Source of the DNA: a virus
Virus record (IMG/VR): IMGVR_UViG_3300031576_000018
Span: 26,840-90,839 of that record
Length of the DNA: 64,000 nt
Reading direction: 5' to 3' (one strand)
A model generated the notes under the pieces. That model saw only the letters and a program-made list of their open reading frames with translations, was not told the origin of the DNA and did not search any database. The position numbers and the translations under genes were made by a program. The number at the start of each line of letters is the position of its first letter. Positions within the stretch are counted from its first letter, which is position 1. Below are positions 27,479 to 34,349 of the stretch, one piece after another.

Positions 27479-27699
27479 CTTTAGTTGATACAAAAGGGAA
27501 CATGGTTAATTTAGACATTAATATGGTAGAAAGCTTTTTAATTGATAAAGAGAAAACTAAGTTTTCATTACGGGTGTGGCGAATGGACGAACCCACGCTT
27601 ATGAGGTTGCCAACAGACTTTATCATAACAAAGACAGAAGCTAAGATATTCTGTGAAATGTGGGTTCAGTCTCACTTAGTTAGAATAGGGGCTAAATAA
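27472..27699 (+). CDS. small unknown protein
   Basis: A 75-residue protein overlapping the preceding stop by seven bases. Alternating beta strands at the start (LTLVDTKGNMVNLDI). No family recognised. Confidence 0.5.
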   Translation: MLTLVDTKGNMVNLDINMVESFLIDKEKTKFSLRVWRMDEPTLMRLPTDFIITKTEAKIFCEMWVQSHLVRIGAK

Positions 27700-27885
27700 A
27701 TGAGGGAGTATCAATTAAACGCGGTTGTTGAAAACTTTGACCAAATTACCGAGTACATTATCCAAGAACTTGTTCCTGTTGTAGTTCTAGAAGAGCAGGT
27801 TAAAAGAATGATCATCTTACCTTGGGAAGATTACTTTACGATAAAATGTAGGCTACTAAAGGTTGAGTTGAAGGAAAATACTTAA
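27700..27885 (+). CDS. small unknown protein
   Basis: A 61-residue protein starting directly after the previous stop. No motif recognised; held as a gene because it is packed without gaps between neighbours. Confidence 0.5.
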   Translation: MREYQLNAVVENFDQITEYIIQELVPVVVLEEQVKRMIILPWEDYFTIKCRLLKVELKENT

Positions 27886-28257
27886 GTGGATAAAATGGAA
27901 CTGCTTAAGCAAGCACAACAGAAAGTAGAGAGAAAGAAGAAAACCCTTTCTAAAAAATCAGCCAAGAAGCAAATATTGAGTTATTTCAGAATGAGGTATA
28001 AAGAACAATACCAAGAAACCTATGTTCCCAGTGCAAATGTACAGTTTACTCTGGAGCACATCTTAGGTTTATTTGATGAAGACTTAACGCTCTTAAAACA
28101 ATCCATTGACTGGTTAATGAAACACTATGAGGAAATGCCAAATATTAATCTAGATGTATTCCCTAGACCGTCTATTGTTGTTTTACATAGGTGGGGAAGC
28201 TATATCTCACAACAGCTAAATAAGCCAGAAATTGATCCAAGATTTGGAATACTATAG
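27886..28257 (+). CDS. unknown basic helical protein
   Basis: A 123-residue protein starting with GTG right after the previous stop; ATG 27895 is an alternative. The N-terminus is strongly basic (QKVERKKKTLSKKSAKKQ), suggesting nucleic acid or protein docking. No family recognised. Confidence 0.5.
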   Translation: MDKMELLKQAQQKVERKKKTLSKKSAKKQILSYFRMRYKEQYQETYVPSANVQFTLEHILGLFDEDLTLLKQSIDWLMKHYEEMPNINLDVFPRPSIVVLHRWGSYISQQLNKPEIDPRFGIL

Positions 28258-28266
28258 GAGGTTGGT

Positions 28267-28644
28267 ATGAAGAAACAGAAAGTGATAAGAATAGAAAAAC
28301 CAGAAAATTTAATGTCCGGTTTAATATCTGCGTCACAACGCATTAAACGAGTAAGACATTACTTTTATGCGTGTAAAGTCTGAGAACGTTTTGCCTTTCT
28401 CTCTGCCCAAGAAGATATTGAAAAAGAGGTTGTGGGTGAGTTGGTTTCTTTGGGGTTTAAAGAGATAGATACGTGCGGATTAGTAGAAGACAAGTATTAC
28501 CTTATTGTAGACTTTGAGAAAATGAAATTTATGTTTGTTGAAGAAATTTATGAACTAGATGATTTTTCCACGCCTGGTTTTTATCTAGAACAGTTGATAT
28601 TTAACGAGCACACAACAAATTGGGCAAATAACTCAGAAGATTAA
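28267..28644 (+). pseudogene. gene interrupted by an in-frame TGA at 28381
   Basis: An AGGAGG ribosome site precedes ATG 28267, which opens a 38-codon frame ending in TGA at 28381-28383. The same frame then stays open for a further 87 codons to 28644 with gene-like composition (EDIEKEVVGELVSLGFKEID, then YYLIVDFEKMKFMFVEEI). Two separate genes in exactly the same frame with nothing between would be unusual, so one 125-codon gene with a nonsense change (for example CGA to TGA) or stop read-through is likelier. The alternative is a 38-residue peptide plus a GTG-started 70-residue protein at 28432. Function unknown. Confidence 0.5.
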
Positions 28645-28659
28645 GACAGGTAATTAACT

Positions 28660-28699
28660 CGTTTATTTTGTTTACAATTATACCTTTTTATGGTATAAT
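28660..28699 (+). promoter_or_regulatory. repeated early-type promoter C
   Basis: TTTACA at 28671-28676, TATAAT at 28694-28699, 17-bp spacer and extended -10 TGG. CGTTTATTTTG and ATTATACCTTTTTATGG match promoter E. The leader (28700-28753) has no terminator hairpin, unlike copies B and E. Confidence 0.88.
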
Positions 28700-28753
28700 A
28701 TTTAGACTTTCAGGCAGTTTTAACTAAATTTATTTTAATTGGGAGAATAAAAA

Positions 28754-28996
28754 ATGATGACAACAATTCCGTTTACAGTTTCTATACTGGCAAAACCATT
28801 AAAGGAGATAATCACACAACTTAACTTTGTGAAAGCGCACAAAGCAGTTATCCCAGAGCTAGAGAATGTTGTTTTGGAGAAAGACGATAAAGGTTGTCTA
28901 CAACTTTGTGGAACAGACTTAGAAGTTTACATGACAGTTTCTACTAAAATTCGTGTAGCCGGTGACTTTAAACCAGGAGATAAAAAATATTTGTAA
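28754..28996 (+). CDS. stand-alone fragment of DnaN sliding-clamp domain 1
   Basis: An 80-residue protein whose sequence follows the first domain of bacterial beta sliding clamps: FTV...LAKPLKEII at the start, IPELENVVLE in the middle, and LQLCGTDLEVYMTV, the DnaN hallmark GTDLE motif. A normal clamp is about 370 residues in three domains; this ends before domain 1 is complete. It is well expressed by design, being the first gene after promoter C with a GGGAG ribosome site. It might bind the host clamp loader or clamp, or be a decoy. The similarity is clear; the role is inference. Confidence 0.6.
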   Translation: MMTTIPFTVSILAKPLKEIITQLNFVKAHKAVIPELENVVLEKDDKGCLQLCGTDLEVYMTVSTKIRVAGDFKPGDKKYL

Positions 28997-29274
28997 TGAA
29001 AGTACAAGACTTAATTAGGATGCTCCACGAAGAATACTTACTTTTAAAGAAGCGGAAGTATAAGATTGAAAACACACCTCAAGTCTCTGTATACGAAGTT
29101 TGCGGCCAAGACGAAAAGAATATTCTGATCAGCCTAATTAACTTGTCTTCGGATGACTTAGACCGAATTTTCCATATTGACCTACCTTGTGTTGAAGATT
29201 TTGTATGGGAATTTCAAGAAAGAGATAAACTAACTATTCATCAATTACCGCACAAACAACGTAAACTAGAGTAA
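28996..29274 (+). CDS. small unknown protein
   Basis: A 92-residue protein whose ATG overlaps the stop of the clamp-like gene (TAATG), so the two are coupled. Acidic and helical. No family recognised; perhaps a partner of the clamp fragment. Confidence 0.5.
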   Translation: MKVQDLIRMLHEEYLLLKKRKYKIENTPQVSVYEVCGQDEKNILISLINLSSDDLDRIFHIDLPCVEDFVWEFQERDKLTIHQLPHKQRKLE

Positions 29275-29299
29275 TTAAATTTTAAAAGAGGACTTACTT

Positions 29300-29590
29300 A
29301 TGTTTACACAACTTGCGCTGATTACACTTACAACCGTTTCTTTTTACGCAGATAAATTTGAAGGAAAGCGAACAGCTTCTGGAGAAATCTTTCACCAGGA
29401 GTCTTATTATGCTGCCCATAGAACACTTCCCTTTGGAACCTGGGTACAGTTGAATCATAAAGGGAGGATTGTATTTGTTCAGGTAGTAGACCGTTGTAAT
29501 TGTAAAGGGATTGATATTTCTAAACGTGCTTTTCGAGCCTTGGGCTTACTAGAACAAGGTGTTTTGAAAGATGTTCAATTAACTTATTAA
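29300..29590 (+). CDS. RlpA-like double-psi beta-barrel protein
   Basis: A 96-residue protein matching the RlpA double-psi barrel: SFYADKFEGKRTASGEIF, YYAAHRTLPFGTWVQL, VVDRCNCKGIDISKRAF, then LG and the GV...V strand. RlpA proteins bind or cleave peptidoglycan glycan strands lacking stem peptides. The RTASGE and DR-x(5)-D-S residues are kept. The first 14 residues (MFTQLALITLTTVS) could be a short export signal without a basic start. It sits among early genes, away from the lysis block. Confidence 0.75.
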   Translation: MFTQLALITLTTVSFYADKFEGKRTASGEIFHQESYYAAHRTLPFGTWVQLNHKGRIVFVQVVDRCNCKGIDISKRAFRALGLLEQGVLKDVQLTY

Positions 29591-29603
29591 AAGGAAAAAG
29601 ATT

Positions 29604-29957
29604 ATGCAAATAGATTTAAAAGAAAATAGCGTCATTATTGACGGAATTGAGTATGAAAAGAAACAGCCGCCTCTATCTGATTTTTGTATTATACGCACCT
29701 ATTCAGCGGGTGTGTTCGCAGGGTATGTAAAAGAAAAACGAGGACACGAACTAGATTTAACAGACGTAATTCGACTTCACTACTGGGGAGGGGCTTGCAG
29801 CCTAAGTCAGTTGTCTCAAGAAGGAGTAAAGGAGCCGAACGTGTGCAGATTCTCGGTGGTTGTTCCTTTTCAAACAGTTAACGGCTGGATTGAAATTATA
29901 CCTTGCACCGCTGCCGCAGAAAAAAATATTAAGGGAGTAAAGACGTGGAAAAGTTGA
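29604..29957 (+). CDS. conserved phage protein of DUF6948 type
   Basis: A 117-residue protein with the recurring pattern IIRTYSAGVFAGYV, LTDVIRLHYWGGACSLSQLS and IEIIPCTAAAEKNIKGV..W, which I recall from the small phage family called DUF6948. Its function is unknown. Its last 13 bases overlap the start of the Gly-X repeat gene. Confidence 0.6.
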   Translation: MQIDLKENSVIIDGIEYEKKQPPLSDFCIIRTYSAGVFAGYVKEKRGHELDLTDVIRLHYWGGACSLSQLSQEGVKEPNVCRFSVVVPFQTVNGWIEIIPCTAAAEKNIKGVKTWKS

Positions 29958-30199
29958 CGAATCCTTTTTTCAATCATACTTACACAGGCGATGGCTGTGG
30001 CAGTGGCAGTGGCGATGGCAGTGGCGATGGCAGTGGCTATTATGGCAGTGGCGATGGCTGTGGCTGTGGCAGTGGCTGTGGCAGTGGCTGTGGCAGTGGC
30101 GATGGCAGTGGCGATGGCAGTGGCTATGGCAGTGGCTATGGCGATGGCTATGGCAGTGGCGATGGCGATGGCTATGGCAGTGGCTGTGGCTATGGTTAA
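29945..30199 (+). CDS. Gly-X repeat protein (X = Ser, Asp, Cys, Tyr)
   Basis: An 84-residue protein: 14 ordinary residues followed by about 70 residues that are strictly Gly alternating with Asp, Ser, Cys or Tyr. GTG 29945 is preceded by GGGAG at seven bases, so this frame rather than the Ala-Val frame is the likely one. Every second codon is GGC and the others are AGT, GAT, TGT or TAT, making a GC-rich island in an AT-rich genome. Such a chain would be flexible, could bind metal through Asp or Cys, or form fibrous material. The DNA repeat is prone to slippage. Confidence 0.55.
   Translation: MEKLTNPFFNHTYTGDGCGSGSGDGSGDGSGYYGSGDGCGCGSGCGSGCGSGDGSGDGSGYGSGYGDGYGSGDGDGYGSGCGYG
29985..30195 (+). 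repeat. hexamer-type GGCNNT tandem repeat
   Basis: About 35 near-copies of the unit GGCNNT, NN being GA, AG, TG or TA. It is much richer in G and C than its surroundings. Copy number would change the length of the encoded Gly-X protein in steps of two residues without shifting the frame. Confidence 0.9.
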
Positions 30200-30215
30200 A
30201 AAAAGGAATTTGTCA

Positions 30216-30225
30216 CCCCCCCCCC
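30216..30225 (+). repeat. poly-C tract of ten
   Basis: Ten consecutive C in otherwise AT-rich DNA, just after the stop of the Gly-X gene and about 40 bases before the next ribosome site. Homopolymer tracts of this length are slippage hot spots. Confidence 0.9.
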
Positions 30226-30268
30226 TGTTAGCCAAGGAACAAAGCATATTTAGGTAAAGGAGAAATTA

Positions 30269-30601
30269 ATGGGAGTTGTACAAGCAAGTAAAGTAGATGT
30301 GACTAAAGAATTAATAGGGAAGATGGAGAAGCACGTTAAACGTGTTTTGGAAAACTTCGCCTCTGACTTCTATGACCACGATGTGAAAGAAATAGAGGAG
30401 TATGCTAAGGAGGCCGAACCGCCTAAACTTTTGTGGAGTATTAGGGAATCTGGAACCTGGTTAATTCCGCTTATACCAGAGCAGGAAGAGAGGATAGAAC
30501 AGATTAAAGAGCAATATAAAGACCACAGGGTAATTGAGTATTTCATAGTCGATGTGAAAAAAGGAACACTTAAAAAGATTTATTTTTACAATTCACAATA
30601 G
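30269..30601 (+). CDS. unknown protein
   Basis: A 110-residue soluble helical protein with ribosome site AAAGGAG. Mixed charges and one Trp-rich patch (KLLWSIRESGTWLIPLIP). No family recognised. Confidence 0.55.
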   Translation: MGVVQASKVDVTKELIGKMEKHVKRVLENFASDFYDHDVKEIEEYAKEAEPPKLLWSIRESGTWLIPLIPEQEERIEQIKEQYKDHRVIEYFIVDVKKGTLKKIYFYNSQ

Positions 30602-30612
30602 GGAGGTTTACC

Positions 30613-31137
30613 ATGATCGTCAATTTAAGAGACTTTTTAAGCACCTATGTACAAGAGGCAGTAGGGGAGTGGCTAGAAGTACAGGATATCCCGCAAAGTA
30701 AGCATGAACTCTTTTATAGCGTGCTTAGAAAGAAAATTCAGGAAAGGGTTGAAGGATTTCTTCACCGTAACGCGATTATAGCTACGGCAATTGAAATAGC
30801 CAGACATGACGAGTTTAAACCAGATAAATTAAAGCTAGTGTGGCAAAATTCTCAAATAGGCGAAATAGTCTTAGCGGGAAAGGTTATTGGGCAAGCAAGA
30901 ACATTCCCAATAAACGGTATGAGCACAAACATTTATATCTTGGATAAAATTTCAGACGCTTTAATTGTGGAGGTGGATAGTTTTTACTCAGGAAACGAAC
31001 CAGAGAAACCTGAGTTTGTTATTGTCCATCCCAACAAGGGTCAGTCTAAATACAGTTACAGTCTTATCTTCACTCAGTGGGAAGATGTACAAAAGGTCGT
31101 AGATGGATTTTTTAACGTAAAAGAGTGGGGTAAGTAG
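30613..31137 (+). CDS. unknown protein
   Basis: A 174-residue soluble alpha/beta protein with ribosome site GGGAGG. The N-terminal 60 residues are helical. No catalytic or binding motif recognised. It precedes the initiator-like genes. Confidence 0.55.
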   Translation: MIVNLRDFLSTYVQEAVGEWLEVQDIPQSKHELFYSVLRKKIQERVEGFLHRNAIIATAIEIARHDEFKPDKLKLVWQNSQIGEIVLAGKVIGQARTFPINGMSTNIYILDKISDALIVEVDSFYSGNEPEKPEFVIVHPNKGQSKYSYSLIFTQWEDVQKVVDGFFNVKEWGK

Positions 31138-31139
31138 AT

Positions 31140-31508
31140 ATGTCTAAAACCTACCCACTTCTTAAGCCTTTAAACAATGAAGTTGTTATTTTAGTTCCTC
31201 CTTTACTTGCCAAAGAAATTGGTGTGTTAGAAGCTATCTTTTTACAACAAGTTCATGAGTGGTTAGAAGCAATAGAGAAAGTTGACCCAGAGACAGAAGA
31301 AAACCCAGTTAATTATATTCGCAGACCTAAAAAAGTGTGGCTGAGCGAACTACCTTTTATAACTTTTTCAGAGTATGACCGAGTAATTGCAAGTCTACAC
31401 CCTAAAGGATTATTGACTTTTAAGAATGATTATGACCATTTAACTATGCGGATTGATTATGAGAAATTGGCTACCTACAAAGGTCATTTGGTGAGCACAG
31501 AGCGTTAG
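31140..31508 (+). CDS. winged-helix replication-initiator-like protein (short)
   Basis: A 122-residue protein with the start pattern of phage and plasmid primosomal winged-helix proteins: LVPPLLAKEIGVLEAIFLQQ, VHEWL, then WLSELPFITFSEYDRVIASL and LHPKGLLTF. It is clearly related to the larger protein at 31588 but lacks the C-terminal tail. It probably binds origin DNA or partners with that initiator. Confidence 0.65.
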   Translation: MSKTYPLLKPLNNEVVILVPPLLAKEIGVLEAIFLQQVHEWLEAIEKVDPETEENPVNYIRRPKKVWLSELPFITFSEYDRVIASLHPKGLLTFKNDYDHLTMRIDYEKLATYKGHLVSTER

Positions 31509-31514
31509 ATAAAA

Positions 31515-31558
31515 AAATAGCCCCACTGTTTTTCAATATGTTACAATGGGGAAATAAA
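31515..31558 (+). promoter_or_regulatory. inverted repeat and extended -10-like site
   Basis: CCCCACTGT and ACAATGGGG form a nine-base stem with one mismatch around a 13-base loop, ahead of the initiator gene at 31588. The 3' arm contains TGTTACAAT, which fits an extended -10. It may be an operator or initiator binding site. Confidence 0.3.
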
Positions 31559-31587
31559 TCTTTTTTGAATTGGAGATATTGTACCTC

Positions 31588-32436
31588 ATGTCTAAGACTT
31601 TAATCAATGAAGCCCCCTTATTAATTCCCCGCACTTTAGCTAAATACCTTGGTTTATTGGATGCTATTTTCCTACAACAAGTTCATTTCTGGGTAGAAAT
31701 TAACAAACAAGCAGGAAGAAATCTAAAAAAAGGTGATTATTGGATGTATCTCTCCTCAGAAGGCTGGATAGAAGAACTTCCCTTCTTGTGTGAAAAAACA
31801 ATAAAAAATATTATTGTTAGACTAAAGAAATTAAATTTGTTAATTGTTGACCATTTAGATAAGAATCATTTTAATCGCACAAATTGGTTTCGTGTTAACT
31901 ATGAAGAGCTAGAAAGATTAGAAGTTTCTTGGTTAGAAGAGAAAGAAGAGAAAGCCAGATTAAAATTTTTTGCACTCGCTGTTAAAGAAGTGGAAGAAGA
32001 ATTAGAAGAGTCAATGGGTTCTAAAATACCAGATAGATTGGGTAAATTTACCCAATGCATTAGTGAACCAAATACCCAATCAGAAAGGGTAACTGACGCA
32101 CAATCTAAACAGAGAGTAACAGAGATAACAAAAACAACTTCTTCCGAAGAAAAAGATTACCCAATGGATATAGAGGAAGAGGACAAAGAACTACGAGAAG
32201 ATTTTGAGTTAGTGTGGGGAGATTTTCCTAAGAAAGATTCTCATAAGGAAAAGCACTGGTTAAGATATAAACAGCTCAAACCAAAAATAAAACTAGTTAA
32301 ATTAGCTTTAGACCTTTTAGAAGAACAAACAAACGGACAAGTAAAATTCTATCCCAACTTTGATAACTTTCTTACTTCTTTTGTAGCTAAGAAAACCAGT
32401 TCTGATGACTACGACCCTAAAACAGGGATTCTTTAG
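31588..32436 (+). CDS. winged-helix replication initiator (DnaD/RepO-like)
   Basis: A 282-residue protein; ATG 31588 is preferred over TTG 31570 because families of this type begin with LINExPLLxxPxLA. The N-terminal 110 residues contain LGLLDAIFLQQVHFW, GWIEELPFLCEKTIKNIIVRLKKLNLLI and FRVNYEEL, the winged-helix module of replisome organisers. An acidic linker follows, and a C-terminal segment (DFELVWGDFPKKDS, then FDNFLTSFV) resembles the primosome-partner region. It is followed by a zinc protein and the helicase loader, as expected for an origin-binding initiator. Confidence 0.7.
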   Translation: MSKTLINEAPLLIPRTLAKYLGLLDAIFLQQVHFWVEINKQAGRNLKKGDYWMYLSSEGWIEELPFLCEKTIKNIIVRLKKLNLLIVDHLDKNHFNRTNWFRVNYEELERLEVSWLEEKEEKARLKFFALAVKEVEEELEESMGSKIPDRLGKFTQCISEPNTQSERVTDAQSKQRVTEITKTTSSEEKDYPMDIEEEDKELREDFELVWGDFPKKDSHKEKHWLRYKQLKPKIKLVKLALDLLEEQTNGQVKFYPNFDNFLTSFVAKKTSSDDYDPKTGIL

Positions 32437-32438
32437 TT

Positions 32439-32684
32439 ATGCCAAATATATTACCGTTTCCTACAGGGGATAGTCTTGAGGGTGTAAGCACTAAAGCACC
32501 TACTGGTGTTAACGTAGACGTGGTTTGTGCGAATTGTAGAGGTGTATTCGTTACAAGTGTTAGCGAAGAAGAGCTGCTCAGAGGCGCATTAAAGGTTCAT
32601 TTGCCTTTTCCTGCTGCGTGTCCTAATTGTGGTGTTATGCGTAAAAAATTTAGACTGCTTGAGGATGATTGGATAGATGAGTGA
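32439..32684 (+). CDS. small zinc-ribbon protein
   Basis: An 81-residue protein with two CxxC knuckles (VVCANCRG and AACPNCGV) about 30 residues apart, a classic zinc ribbon. It lies between the initiator and the DnaC-like loader and overlaps the latter by eight bases, so a replisome role is likely. Confidence 0.65.
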   Translation: MPNILPFPTGDSLEGVSTKAPTGVNVDVVCANCRGVFVTSVSEEELLRGALKVHLPFPAACPNCGVMRKKFRLLEDDWIDE

Positions 32685-33213
32685 TGAGATATTAGGTCGA
32701 TATGGAATAGGAAAATCCTATAGAGGTTTACAGCTTCAACACAGTAAATCTGCTTTTGTTGCTTCAGAAGTTTCAAGTTACTTAGAAAGACTTAAAACCC
32801 ATGTTCAAGAAGGAACGGGTTTACTTTTCCAAGGTGCTGGGAATACAGGTAAATCAGCTTTGGCTTCTATAATTTGCCGAGAGGCAATTCTAAAGCATTA
32901 CTATCCTGCTTATTTTATGTCTTTAGATGATCTTCTTCTTTTAGACAACGCTCGTTGGAAGATGAAACAGTACCAAGAAGAGTATTCCAAGAAGGTAGAG
33001 AAGCCTAAGATTTTAGTTTTAGATGACGTACCTTTTGTTTCTAACAAAGCGAAAAGTCCAGAAGAATTAATAAAACAGGTTCTTGCTAAGAGGCTTAGAG
33101 AGAATAATGTAACCATTTTTACAACTAAAAGCCTGAAAAATATTAAAGAGCCTATTCCAGAATTGATGTTGAGAAAGAACAAAATTATAGAGTGTACGGT
33201 GGAATATGTTTGA
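32677..33213 (+). CDS. DnaC/IstB-like AAA+ helicase loader
   Basis: A 178-residue ATPase. Walker A GAGNTGKS (53-60) and Walker B ILVLDDVP (112-119), followed by sensor-1-like TIFTTKS. Size and motif order match phage DnaC/DnaI-type loaders, which place the replicative helicase on DNA. The DnaB-like gene follows three genes later. Confidence 0.8.
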   Translation: MSDEILGRYGIGKSYRGLQLQHSKSAFVASEVSSYLERLKTHVQEGTGLLFQGAGNTGKSALASIICREAILKHYYPAYFMSLDDLLLLDNARWKMKQYQEEYSKKVEKPKILVLDDVPFVSNKAKSPEELIKQVLAKRLRENNVTIFTTKSLKNIKEPIPELMLRKNKIIECTVEYV

Positions 33214-33661
33214 AGGGAACATTTCTAATCAGCCCGCGGCTACTATAGGCTGGTATTATGATGTACTTCTGATTATTAAGTATCCAAAATTATTTCGATG
33301 GGCTAAAAAAAGTATGCCTTCTATACTTAAGTTTCTTTATCAACGTAACGAATTGGCGATAGCCCAAATGGAATTGTATTTCAAAGACTACAATGTCAAA
33401 GTAGTCGTAGACCATCCAAACCTGAAAAAGATATTTGATGACGAATATAACACAGTAGCGGTAGGACACATCTCACAGCTTAGCCAGTTGCCTTATTTTA
33501 GGGTTTTTACGACAGATAAGCGTTTTATAGGTCTAAGTGGAATTGTACGTTATATTATGCCTTTTAAGCAGTTTATAAAAGAAGACAAACAACTTAAAGA
33601 TAATGTAGCTGGTTTTGCAGAAATGATGATTGAGCTTGGAGAAAGGTTGAAGAAAGAATGA
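33206..33661 (+). CDS. unknown protein
   Basis: A 151-residue protein overlapping the loader gene by eight bases. Helical N-terminal half with aromatic residues. No motif recognised; context suggests an accessory replication protein. Confidence 0.5.
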   Translation: MFEGNISNQPAATIGWYYDVLLIIKYPKLFRWAKKSMPSILKFLYQRNELAIAQMELYFKDYNVKVVVDHPNLKKIFDDEYNTVAVGHISQLSQLPYFRVFTTDKRFIGLSGIVRYIMPFKQFIKEDKQLKDNVAGFAEMMIELGERLKKE

Positions 33662-33918
33662 GCTACACCAAAAGAGAAGTACAGAAAGACACATTAGCAA
33701 TTCTAAAAAGCATTAAAGGTTACGAGCTAGTGCAAATTGTTCCTGCCTGTTTTTCAGACCCAGAAAAGGAACAAATGTTTCAGTTTGTTCCATTTAACAA
33801 GATTGAAGACAATGTAATAACCATTTATACCCGCTTTTGTAATGATGAGGTGGTGGAGCAAATAAAAAGAATCCATAAAGAGTTTTATTCGTATTTGTAT
33901 TTGGGACAAAAAGAATGA
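33658..33918 (+). CDS. small unknown protein
   Basis: An 86-residue protein with four-base overlaps at both ends. No family recognised. Confidence 0.5.
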   Translation: MSYTKREVQKDTLAILKSIKGYELVQIVPACFSDPEKEQMFQFVPFNKIEDNVITIYTRFCNDEVVEQIKRIHKEFYSYLYLGQKE

Positions 33919-34349
33919 CAGAACATAGAAAGTATAAGCGAATTAAAGAGAACAGAGGTAGAAGTCAAATACTTCGCAGCACTACGTTAAGTATTTCTAG
34001 GTTGTATGGGAAGGGGCTAAGTGTAAAAAGCATATCAAAAAAGTTAGGTATTTCTACAACCACCATATACACGTATATAAAAAGTTTAGGCGTAAAAAAG
34101 GAAAGTTTACTATCGCCACAGCAGCTAGTTTTAAGAAAATGTGTAGCGTCTCTGCTATGTATTAAAATGCCGCCAGCGGCATTGAAAAAAATTCTTAAAT
34201 TGAAACAAACTAAAAAAGTCATTAGAGCTTGGGAGAACCAGTATGGCTATTCCGAGGATTATTTTAACAAGGGTTTAACTTTAATTAAGTATAAGGTACT
34301 ACAAAATCCTCCAAAGAAAAAGGGTAGCAAACGGGTTAAAGAGAGGTGA
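33915..34349 (+). CDS. helix-turn-helix DNA-binding protein
   Basis: A 144-residue, very basic protein. Residues 27-59 (SISRLYGKGLSVKSISKKLGISTTTIYTYIKSLGV) contain a resolvase/Sigma-type HTH in which LGISTTTIYTYIK is the recognition part. Basic tail at the C-terminus. It lies between loader and helicase genes and may bind the origin or regulate the module. Confidence 0.65.
   Translation: MTEHRKYKRIKENRGRSQILRSTTLSISRLYGKGLSVKSISKKLGISTTTIYTYIKSLGVKKESLLSPQQLVLRKCVASLLCIKMPPAALKKILKLKQTKKVIRAWENQYGYSEDYFNKGLTLIKYKVLQNPPKKKGSKRVKER

Noticed and set aside
29870-30257. Ala-Val (+) and Ala-Thr (-) repeat frames over the GGCNNT repeat
   Set aside because: Repeats of six bases open all frames. 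Only the Gly-X frame has a proper ribosome site and start.
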